Below, in pieces: positions 6,492 through 12,740 of a stretch of 13,615 bases of DNA (positions are counted from its first letter, which is position 1; every line of letters starts with the position of its first letter). Source of the stretch: Pseudomonadota bacterium (GTDB lineage Bacteria > Pseudomonadota > Gammaproteobacteria > Burkholderiales > Burkholderiaceae_C); assembly GCA_023415035.1 (NCBI GenBank), contig JAEZLX010000234.1, positions 1 through 13,615 on the forward strand, written 5' to 3'. Made by a program: the position numbers and the translations under genes. Under the pieces are notes generated by a model. That model was not told the DNA's origin and did no database searches. It was given only the letters and a program-made list of their open reading frames with translations.

Positions 6492-7223
6492 TCAGCGGCG
6501 CCTGAAGACCAGGTCCCACACGCCATGGCCGAGCTTCAGGCCCCGGTTCTCGAACTTGGTCAGGGGACGGTAGTCCGGTTTGGGGGCATAGCCTCCCAGG
6601 CCCGCATCGGCAGCCGTGTTGACCAGCAGCGGCTCGGCCGAGAGCACCTCCAGCATCTGCTCTGCATAGGGCTGCCAGTCGGTGGCCAGGTGGATGTAGC
6701 CACCGGGCTTGATGTGTCTGGCCAGCCGGTTCACGAACGGGGGCTGGATCAGGCGCCGCTTGTGGTGGCGGCTCTTGTGCCAAGGGTCGGGAAAGAAGAT
6801 GTGTACGCCATCTAGGCTCTGCTCGGGCAGCATGTTGTCCAGCACCTCGACCGCGTCATGCTGGAAGATGCGGATGTTTTCGATACCCCGTTCGCCGCAC
6901 AGCTTGAGCAGCGCGCCCACACCGGGCTCGTGCACCTCGCAGCACAGGAAGTTGTCGCCGGGACGGGTCTGCGCGATCTGCGCCGTGGCATTGCCCATGC
7001 CGAAGCCGATTTCCATGATCAGGGGCGCCTCGCGCCCGAACACCTTGGGCAGGTCGAGCTTGTGGCTGGCGTCGTACCGGAGCAGGAAGCGCGGGCCGAA
7101 CAGCTCGAGGGCGCGCTGCTGCCCGGGGCCCATGCGGCCGGCGCGAAGCACGTAGCTCTTGATCTGGCGCAGGTAGGTGCCGTTCTCGGGAGGCGTGCGC
7201 GAGGCGTGGCGGGGATCGGTCAT
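6492..7223 (-). CDS. trmB: tRNA (guanine-N7-)-methyltransferase
   Basis: Makes m7G, usually at position 46 of tRNA variable loops, using S-adenosylmethionine. The protein is 243 residues, normal for the family. The SAM-binding motif EIGFGMG is at 71-77, the family signature FFPDPWHKSRHHKRRL at 143-158, and the C-terminal RPLTKFENRG at 219-228, all characteristic of TrmB. The ATG (7223-7221) overlaps the gluQ stop as ATGA, and no Shine-Dalgarno sequence is visible, so translation is probably coupled to gluQ. It is the last gene of the minus-strand group and converges on the solute-binding protein gene. The frame is open upstream, but the extra residues are an arginine-rich shadow of gluQ coding DNA. 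Confidence 0.96.
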   Translation of the reverse strand: MTDPRHASRTPPENGTYLRQIKSYVLRAGRMGPGQQRALELFGPRFLLRYDASHKLDLPKVFGREAPLIMEIGFGMGNATAQIAQTRPGDNFLCCEVHEPGVGALLKLCGERGIENIRIFQHDAVEVLDNMLPEQSLDGVHIFFPDPWHKSRHHKRRLIQPPFVNRLARHIKPGGYIHLATDWQPYAEQMLEVLSAEPLLVNTAADAGLGGYAPKPDYRPLTKFENRGLKLGHGVWDLVFRRR

Positions 7224-8128
7224 GGTTCGGACGACGGGCTGACAGCAAGGCCGCCGATTGTAGAGGGCCAGGCTTTTACCCATGCGGCCAGTGCGTCGGC
7301 GACGCCGCCAGCCATGGGAAGAAGACCCAGCACGGCGGCTGCATGGTTCAGTGCGGCCAGCGGGTCGGACAGGTCCAGCGCGCGGGCGCCATTCTGCTTG
7401 CTGAGCTTCTCGCCGTTGTCGCCCAGCACCAGCGGCGTGTGCAGGAAGGCTGGCGTGGTCAGTCCCAGTGCGCGCTGCAGCAGGATCTGTCGCGGAGTGT
7501 TGTCGGCCAGGTCCTCGCCGCGGACCACGTGGGTGATGCCCTGTGCCGCGTCGTCCACCACCACGGCAAGCTGGTAGGCCCACAGGCCGTCGGCGCGCCG
7601 CAGCACGAAATCCCCGACTTCGGTGGCCACGTCCTGCACCTGCGCGCCCAGGCGCTGGTCGGTCCAGCGGACCACGGTGTCGCTGCCGACGTGGAATCGG
7701 GTGGCACGGGCGGGGCGCCCTTGCAACCCGCCGTTTTCCGGGCGGCAGGTGCCCGGATAGACGGCGGCGTGGTGCCGCTCGCGTGTGCGTCCCAGCGCCA
7801 GCAGTGCAGCCTCGATGTCCTTGCGCGAGCAGGCACAGGGGTAGGCACGCCCGCGCTTCGTCAGTTCCTTAATCGCCTGCTGGTAGTGCGTGTCCCGCGT
7901 GGATTGCCACAGCACGGGTTCGTCGCTGTGCAGGCCGCAGGCGGCCAGTTGTTGCAGGATCAGCTGGTCGGCACCGGGCACGCAGCGCGGCGTGTCCACG
8001 TCTTCGATCCGCACCAGCCAGATGCCGTCATGGGCGCGCGCGTCCAGCCAGCTGGCCAGGGCGGCCACCAGCGAACCGGCATGCAGCACGCCGGTGGGCG
8101 ACGGAGCAAATCGGCCGCGGTACCTCAC
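7220..8128 (-). CDS. gluQ: Glutamyl-Q tRNA(Asp) synthetase
   Basis: Attaches glutamate to the queuosine base at the wobble position of tRNA-Asp. It is a 302-residue paralogue of GluRS lacking the anticodon-binding domain, which fits the length. Visible: the class I nucleotide motif FAPSPTGVLHAGSL (7-20, HIGH equivalent), RIEDVDTPR (40-48), the zinc-type cluster CAC (98-100) with YPGTC (124-128), and the KMSKS equivalent EKLSKQN (240-246). The start is GTG 8128-8126, immediately before RYRGRFAPSPTG; upstream residues in the frame are low-quality shadow sequence. The GTG overlaps the stop of the upstream FAD oxidoreductase (GTGA), and its own stop overlaps trmB (ATGA), giving a coupled three-gene series. 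The tRNA partner requires queuosine synthesis genes, which are not in this window. Confidence 0.95.
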   Translation of the reverse strand: MRYRGRFAPSPTGVLHAGSLVAALASWLDARAHDGIWLVRIEDVDTPRCVPGADQLILQQLAACGLHSDEPVLWQSTRDTHYQQAIKELTKRGRAYPCACSRKDIEAALLALGRTRERHHAAVYPGTCRPENGGLQGRPARATRFHVGSDTVVRWTDQRLGAQVQDVATEVGDFVLRRADGLWAYQLAVVVDDAAQGITHVVRGEDLADNTPRQILLQRALGLTTPAFLHTPLVLGDNGEKLSKQNGARALDLSDPLAALNHAAAVLGLLPMAGGVADALAAWVKAWPSTIGGLAVSPSSEP

Positions 8129-9252
8129 ACCAGTGCTAGCGCCAGCTCCAGTCCGGAAATGAAGGCGTCTTCCACGCGGTGGCCCAGACACCAGTCGCCG
8201 CACAGACCGATGCCCAGGCTGGTGTCGATCAGGTGGCTTTCGCCCAGCGGCGTCACGGTCTGGGCATGGGGCCAGAGGCGGGCTTCGGCGTAGGAGGGCA
8301 AGGCATGGATGCCCGTGATCTCGGCGAAGCCGCGCAGCAGCTTGTCGCGCACACGGTCGTCGCCATCGTTCAGGTGGCGCCGGGACCAGTCGGGGTTGGC
8401 CTGCACCGTCCATCGCTCGATGCTCCCACGCCCTGGCTTGCAGTTTTCGCGCGTGAGCCAGCTGATGCGGTGATGCGTGCTGCGCGCGGCGTTCCAGTGC
8501 GGGCCGAAGGCGCCCAGGTCGGGCTGGCTGGCCTGGGGATACGCCAGCAGCAGTGTCCAGCAGGGCGCCACGGAAACGTCGGTCAGGCGCCGGCGCAGGG
8601 CGGGAGCCAGCGCCGAGGTAGCCAGCAGGCGTTCTGCCACGGGATGAGGGAGGGCCAGCGCCACACGGTCGAAACCGCCCAGCACGGCCTGGCCGGGGCT
8701 GGCCGGGTCGGCGGACAGCTCACAGCGCAGTTGCCAGCGGGCAGGCTCCAGCGCGTCGCGCTCGATCTGCTGCACCTGGTGCGACAGAAGCAGCCGGGCG
8801 GCCAGACCGCCGAATCGCTCCGGTTGGGCGATGGGCTCGGCCCAGTGCATCGGCAGCGCATCCATGGTCGGCTTGGCCACGAAGTGTGGTTCCTTGGGCG
8901 GCGGCGCGCTGGCCAGCACGCGGCCCGCCTCGTCGAGCACCCGCACGGTGCTCACGCTCCAGGGGCGCACGATGGACGGGCAGTCGTCCAGCACACGCCG
9001 CAAGCGTGCATCGCGCACGGTGAAGTACTGTGCACCCACGTCGAAGGTGCCGAAGCCGGTGCGCTGCGTCAGCATCCGGCCACCCACCGCGGGAGCACGT
9101 TCGAGCAGCGTGACCTGGTGGCCCGCCTGCAGCAGGGTGCGTGCGCAGGCGACGCCCGCCATGCCGGCGCCGATCACGGCCACGTGCAGCGCCGCCTTCG
9201 GGGTGGGCGCCTGGCGGGAGGTGGGCGGGCGGCGGGTGGGTCGTTTGGCCAT
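8125..9252 (-). CDS. Renalase-like FAD-dependent oxidoreductase
   Basis: A 375-residue flavoprotein of the NAD(P)/FAD amine-oxidase-like superfamily, closest in layout to renalase-type proteins. The dinucleotide-binding segment starts at about residue 22 (HVAVIGAGMAGV, 23-34; glycine pattern GAGMAG), with the ribose-binding acidic residue Glu51, then GGRM (57-60) and DVGAQYFTVRD (71-81). The second FAD contact near the C-terminus is GLCGDWCLGHRVEDAFISGLELA. The substrate is unknown; bacterial renalase-like enzymes oxidise off-path dihydropyridine nucleotides, but that activity is only a family-level guess. The start is ATG 9252 (MAKR), followed by a basic, proline-rich 20-residue leader without a secretion signal. 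It lies 61 bases downstream of the LysR gene and overlaps gluQ by four bases. Confidence 0.88.
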   Translation of the reverse strand: MAKRPTRRPPTSRQAPTPKAALHVAVIGAGMAGVACARTLLQAGHQVTLLERAPAVGGRMLTQRTGFGTFDVGAQYFTVRDARLRRVLDDCPSIVRPWSVSTVRVLDEAGRVLASAPPPKEPHFVAKPTMDALPMHWAEPIAQPERFGGLAARLLLSHQVQQIERDALEPARWQLRCELSADPASPGQAVLGGFDRVALALPHPVAERLLATSALAPALRRRLTDVSVAPCWTLLLAYPQASQPDLGAFGPHWNAARSTHHRISWLTRENCKPGRGSIERWTVQANPDWSRRHLNDGDDRVRDKLLRGFAEITGIHALPSYAEARLWPHAQTVTPLGESHLIDTSLGIGLCGDWCLGHRVEDAFISGLELALALV

Positions 9253-9313
9253 GGGGCGTGCTCGGGTCAGAAGTGTTGCTTCGACTGTAGCAGCGTGCGG
9301 CCGAACTGTGCAG

Positions 9314-10267
9314 TCATGTCTGGTGGTGCTGGTGCAGCAGCGCGTGGCGCGTGCCGTCGTGCTGCAGGCGATCGAGCCACCAGCGCAGTGCCCGACCCTG
9401 TCCCTGCGCGCCCCGGTGTTCGCGCCAGGCGTAGTGCAGTTGCATGACACGCGCGGCGCCCTGCACGGGTTTGACAACCAGACGGCCCGCCAGAATGAAC
9501 GGCTGAGCCAGCGGACGCGGCAGGAAGCCTACCCCAAGTCCGCGCAGCTGCGCGTCGAGCTTGAACGACATGCTCGGCACCGTGAGCACATCCTGTCCGG
9601 GCGACAGGTTGTGTGTCAGGCCGCTTCCGCGTTGCGTGCTGTCGGCCACCGCCACCGCACGGTGCTGGCGTCGGTCGTCGTCCGTGAGCGGGCGGTCGAT
9701 GGTGGCCAGCGGGTGGTGGGGGGCGATGGCGAACACGAAGTCCACCGAGCCCAGCACCCCGGTGTGGATGTCGGGCGCGCTGGGCATGGCGTCGCCGGTG
9801 ACACCCAGTGCGAGGTCTGCCACGCCGTCACGCAGCGCCTCGGCCGTGCCCGAGAGCGTTTCCGAGCGCAGCTTGAGCCGGGTGGGGGCCTGCTCGGCGT
9901 AAAAGGCCTCGCACAGTTCCAGCAGGATGGGGCGCGAGATGGTGGCATCGACCGCGATGGTCAGCTCGGGCTCCCAGCCGGTGGCCACACGCCGCACACG
10001 CTGCGTCACGGCGTCCAGTTCCTCCAGCAGGTAGCGGCCGGCGCGCAGCAGTTCGTCGCCGGCCGGGGTCAGTCGTGCCTGGCGTGCGCTGCGGTCGAAC
10101 AGAAGAACGTCCAGCGCGTCCTCGATTTGCCGCACGCGGTAGGTCAGGGCGCTGGGCACCATGCCCAGTTCCCGCGAGGCGGCGGCCATGCTGCCCTGGC
10201 GCACGATGGCCTCGATCAGTCCGAGGTTCTCGGGCGAAAGAACGGATCGGGGTCGCGTCGATCGCAT
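9314..10267 (-). CDS. LysR-type transcriptional regulator
   Basis: A 317-residue LysR family regulator. The N-terminal winged helix-turn-helix spans about residues 12-72, with the recognition region GSMAAASRELGMVPSALTYR (25-44) and the wing FDRSARQARLTPAG (57-70). A linker helix (73-95) leads to the effector-binding domain (about 98-300), which shows the usual ELTIAVDATI opening. It is divergent from the pirin-doxX pair with a 145-base gap containing a LysR-box-like palindrome, so it probably controls that pair and itself. The renalase-like gene follows on the same strand after 61 bases and may be co-transcribed. The inducer is unknown. The start ATG 10267 is the first in frame, with only a weak AGG upstream. 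Confidence 0.95.
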   Translation of the reverse strand: MRSTRPRSVLSPENLGLIEAIVRQGSMAAASRELGMVPSALTYRVRQIEDALDVLLFDRSARQARLTPAGDELLRAGRYLLEELDAVTQRVRRVATGWEPELTIAVDATISRPILLELCEAFYAEQAPTRLKLRSETLSGTAEALRDGVADLALGVTGDAMPSAPDIHTGVLGSVDFVFAIAPHHPLATIDRPLTDDDRRQHRAVAVADSTQRGSGLTHNLSPGQDVLTVPSMSFKLDAQLRGLGVGFLPRPLAQPFILAGRLVVKPVQGAARVMQLHYAWREHRGAQGQGRALRWWLDRLQHDGTRHALLHQHHQT

Positions 10268-10281
10268 GTAGAAGCCTATTC

Positions 10282-10300
10282 CATTCAGATTATTTGAATG
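10282..10300. promoter_or_regulatory. Probable LysR-type operator between divergent genes
   Basis: CATTCAGATTATTTGAATG is a 19-base palindrome with a single mismatched pair, containing TTC-N9-GAA and therefore the T-N11-A core of LysR boxes (T10285, A10297). It lies 15-33 bases upstream of the lysR ATG and about 113 bases upstream of the pirin ATG, a position suited to autorepression and divergent activation. Confidence 0.6.
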
Positions 10301-10399
10301 ATGCCATCAATCGGATGCGCACCTGAGATGGGTGGCGTTGCCGACAATGGCGGCCATGCACACCGCTCGCGGTGCGCCAGCGTCGTTCAACCCCGGCCG

Positions 10400-10407
10400 A
10401 AAGGAGG
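10400..10407 (+). promoter_or_regulatory. Strong ribosome binding site that fixes the pirin start
   Basis: AAAGGAGG lies five bases before ATG 10413 and eight before the adjacent ATG 10416. It rules out the upstream in-frame ATG at 10332, which would add 27 residues unlike the pirin family. Confidence 0.8.
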
Positions 10408-10412
10408 CCCGC

Positions 10413-11114
10413 ATGATGCAGATCCGCCGTTCCGAGGCACGCGGCCATGCCGACCACGGCTGGCTCAAGAGCTACCACTCGTTCTCGTTCGCCGACTACT
10501 TCGACCCCGCCTGGATGGGCTGGGGCAACCTGCGCGTGATCAACGAGGACCGCATCGCGCCGGGCACGGGCTTCGGCACGCATGGCCACCGCGACATGGA
10601 GATCATTAGTTACGTGCTGGCGGGCAATCTGGCGCACCGCGACAGCATGGGCAATGTCCAGGGTATCCCGCCCGGCGACGTGCAGCGCATGAGTGCGGGC
10701 ACCGGCGTGCGGCACAGCGAGTTCAACCACGCACCCGACCAGGCCACGCATTTCCTGCAGATCTGGCTACTGCCGGACCGCCAGGGTGGCGAGCCAGGGT
10801 ATGAGCAAAAGAGCTTCCCGTCCGAGGAAAAACGTGGCAGGCTGAGGCTGGTGGCTTCTCCGGACGGTGCCGATGACTCGGTCACGATCCACGCAAATGC
10901 CTCGCTCTATGCGGGCCTGCTGGACGGTGCCGAGCAGGCCGAACTGTCGCTGGCCCCGGGCCGCAAGGGCTATGTTCATGTGGTGCGGGGTGAGGTGAAC
11001 GTGAACGGCGAGCACCTGAAGGGAGGCGACGCGGCCCTGCTGGCCGATGAATCCCTGATCTCGCTGACCAGCGGACGCGATGCCGAAGTGCTGGTGTTCG
11101 ACCTCGCCGCGTGA
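10413..11114 (+). CDS. Pirin-family bicupin protein (YhhW-like)
   Basis: A 233-residue pirin of the length typical for bacterial quercetinase-like members. The N-terminal cupin has the four metal ligands at His57 and His59 (GTHGHRDME), His101 and Glu103 (GVRHSEFN), the spacing known for Escherichia coli YhhW and human pirin. The second cupin (about 135-231) is degenerate, as is usual. Bacterial pirins can show quercetin 2,3-dioxygenase activity or bind partner proteins; which applies here cannot be told. It is transcribed away from a LysR regulator and is followed after 65 bases by a doxX gene, the context typical of redox or electrophile response modules. Residues 1-6 (MMQIRR) match a usual pirin start. 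Confidence 0.94.
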   Translation: MMQIRRSEARGHADHGWLKSYHSFSFADYFDPAWMGWGNLRVINEDRIAPGTGFGTHGHRDMEIISYVLAGNLAHRDSMGNVQGIPPGDVQRMSAGTGVRHSEFNHAPDQATHFLQIWLLPDRQGGEPGYEQKSFPSEEKRGRLRLVASPDGADDSVTIHANASLYAGLLDGAEQAELSLAPGRKGYVHVVRGEVNVNGEHLKGGDAALLADESLISLTSGRDAEVLVFDLAA

Positions 11115-11179
11115 AGGTTTATTGACCGTTTTACTCAGCACGTTTCATTGTCGTCATCAACCAAGAAGGAGAAACCGAA

Positions 11180-11590
11180 ATGACCGCTCTTCAATCCCCC
11201 CTGGCCCTGCTGGGCCGCATCCTGCTGGCCTGGCTGTTCGTGCCGGCCGGCTTCAGCAAGATCGCCGGGTTTTCCGGCACCGTGGGTTATGCCACCTCGG
11301 TGGGCCTGCCGATGCCGACGCTGGGCGTGGCGGCGGCGCTGGTGATCGAGCTGGTGGGCGGTCTGATGCTGCTGGTTGGCTTAGGCACGCGCATCGCCGC
11401 GATCGCTCTGGCCGTCTTCTCGGTTGTGGCCGCAGTCTTCTTCCACGCCTACTGGGCGATGCCGGCCGAACAGGCCATGATGCAGCAGATCATGTTCGGC
11501 AAGAACATCGCCATCGCCGGCGGCCTGCTGGCCTTCGCGGCTTTCGGCGCGGGCGGCTTCAGCGTCGATGCCCGCCTCAAGAAGGGCTGA
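11180..11590 (+). CDS. DoxX-family inner-membrane protein
   Basis: A 136-residue membrane protein with four predicted transmembrane segments at about 6-26, 47-68, 71-90 and 106-124. Family landmarks are GRILLAWLFVPAGFSKIAGF (12-31) and the conserved His/Lys positions near FFHAYW and FGKN. The start is supported by AAGGAG (11166-11171), eight bases before the ATG. DoxX proteins are linked to quinone or thiol redox processes, but the mechanism is poorly defined. Lying directly after pirin on the same strand, with no terminator-like structure in the 65-base gap, it is probably co-transcribed with pirin and controlled by the divergent LysR protein. It converges on the PAP2 gene. Confidence 0.92.
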   Translation: MTALQSPLALLGRILLAWLFVPAGFSKIAGFSGTVGYATSVGLPMPTLGVAAALVIELVGGLMLLVGLGTRIAAIALAVFSVVAAVFFHAYWAMPAEQAMMQQIMFGKNIAIAGGLLAFAAFGAGGFSVDARLKKG

Positions 11591-11650
11591 GCTGGCGTGA
11601 CGTGTTCGCGGGCGGGGTGGTGGAGATGACGCCTCGGCCCGCTGCGAGCA

Positions 11651-12313
11651 TCAGCGCAGGGCGGCCGGGCGCAGCGACAGGCGCGCGAACACCCATCCGA
11701 CGACGGCGCCCGTCATGGCGTCGATTGCCACGTGCTGCAGCGTGGCCAGGGTCGACCACGCGATGGCCGCGCAGAAACCCGCGTTGGCCAGCAGCCAGCC
11801 ACGCGGCGCCCGCATCGTCTTGAGCAGGTGGTGCATCCAGTAGGCTGCAAACACGGCCGATGCCACATGCAGTGAGGGGCAGGCATTGCCTGCCGCGTCC
11901 ACGCCCTTGACGAGCGACAGGCTCGGATGCTGCGTCCAGTCGACCGGGAAAGCCGGCACCTGCGTGGGCAGCACCCAGAAGACGGTCAGGCAGACCAGGC
12001 ACAGCAGACTGACCCAGATGCCGAAGCGCAGCAGGCCGTGGAAGTTGCCGATCATGGCCGGTGCGAGTGACACATATACCCACAGCGACGCGTAGATCCA
12101 GAACGCCCAGGGCACCAGCGGCACCCAGTGGTCGAGCCAGATCTCGGGCATCACGAAAGGCGTGCGCGCCGGGTGCTCCATCACGAAGAAGTAGCCCTGG
12201 AAGAACAGGGTCATGAAGGCCGTGGTGCCCACGGCCTTGATCCACCATAGGTGGGTGAGCCGGCGACGGAGTTCGAGGTACCAGGGTGTAGGTACGGGGA
12301 GCGAGTCTGGCAT
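11651..12313 (-). CDS. PAP2-superfamily membrane phosphatase
   Basis: A 220-residue polytopic inner-membrane protein. The PAP2 motifs visible are CPSLHVASA (145-153; His149) and the last motif TLATLQHVAIDAMTG (188-202; nucleophile-type His194 and Asp198), in the arrangement of the inositol phosphoryltransferase-like PAP2_3 subgroup. Hydrophobic segments are at about 28-45, 66-86, 96-117, 147-166, 172-191 and 199-211. Family members dephosphorylate lipid phosphates (phosphatidate, undecaprenyl diphosphate) or transfer phosphoalcohol headgroups; the substrate here is unknown. The first PAP2 motif (KxxxxxxRP) is not obvious, which is common in this subgroup. It is divergent from the ACP-ketosynthase operon (178-base gap), so a role in lipid assembly with that operon is possible but only inferred. 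Confidence 0.85.
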   Translation of the reverse strand: MPDSLPVPTPWYLELRRRLTHLWWIKAVGTTAFMTLFFQGYFFVMEHPARTPFVMPEIWLDHWVPLVPWAFWIYASLWVYVSLAPAMIGNFHGLLRFGIWVSLLCLVCLTVFWVLPTQVPAFPVDWTQHPSLSLVKGVDAAGNACPSLHVASAVFAAYWMHHLLKTMRAPRGWLLANAGFCAAIAWSTLATLQHVAIDAMTGAVVGWVFARLSLRPAALR

Positions 12314-12491
12314 GGACGGTAGATGGCGGGCCGGTGCCAGTCGGTGGCTCCGTGGCCCGAATCATATCGGTGTCGGGGCCGCCAGCGGTGTCCCATGTGA
12401 AAGATACAATCCAGGTTCGCCGGAGACGCCGCAGGCCGCCTCGTGACGGGCCAGTGTCCGCGTCTTCAACCACGAATCTGCACGGAACAGC

Positions 12492-12740
12492 ATGGACTCG
12501 ACTGAACTCATTCGCACCTTTCTTCGCGACAGGCTTGGCGTGGAGGCCGACCGGGTGAACGATGAGGCCACGCTGGCCGACTTGGGCGTCGATTCCCTGA
12601 TGCTGGCCGAGCTGATGTTCGAAGCCGAGGACCGCCTGGGCATCTCGATCAACGCCGATGACGGCCTGCCCAGGACCGTGGGCGAGATGCGTGCCGTGAT
12701 TGACCGTCTGCTGGCCAGCAAGGCTGCGTCGGAGGCCTGA
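12492..12740 (+). CDS. Acyl carrier protein
   Basis: An 82-residue carrier protein of standard size. The phosphopantetheine attachment site is Ser35 in DLGVDSLMLAEL (30-41), followed by the acidic helix II (FEAEDRLGI). It would carry the growing acyl chain for the ketosynthase encoded next. The downstream ATG overlaps its stop by one base (TGATG), so the two are translated together. Residues 56-61 (DDGLPR) and the alanine-rich end differ from housekeeping AcpP, and the gene is not in a fab cluster in the visible part, which suggests a dedicated secondary-metabolism or envelope-lipid ACP. The upstream 178-base gap contains TACAAT (12405-12410), a good -10 match without a convincing -35. The ribosome binding site is weak (GGA, 12484-12486). 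Confidence 0.93.
   Translation: MDSTELIRTFLRDRLGVEADRVNDEATLADLGVDSLMLAELMFEAEDRLGISINADDGLPRTVGEMRAVIDRLLASKAASEA

Noticed and set aside
8179..10297. Long plus-strand frames (422 and 488 residues) opposite the FAD oxidoreductase and LysR genes
   Set aside because: Low-complexity Arg/Gly/His-rich sequence, no family motif and no ribosome binding site; the opposite strand encodes clear enzymes.
10332..10412. Upstream ATG extending pirin by 27 residues
   Set aside because: A strong AAAGGAGG lies five bases before ATG 10413, and the pirin metal ligands fall at the family-typical positions 57, 59, 101 and 103 only with the downstream start.
11591..11650. Terminator between doxX and the PAP2 gene
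   Set aside because: A six-pair stem (GCGGGC 11608-11613 with GCCCGC 11637-11642) is possible, but the loop is 23 bases and there is no T run, so it is within chance expectation for GC-rich DNA.
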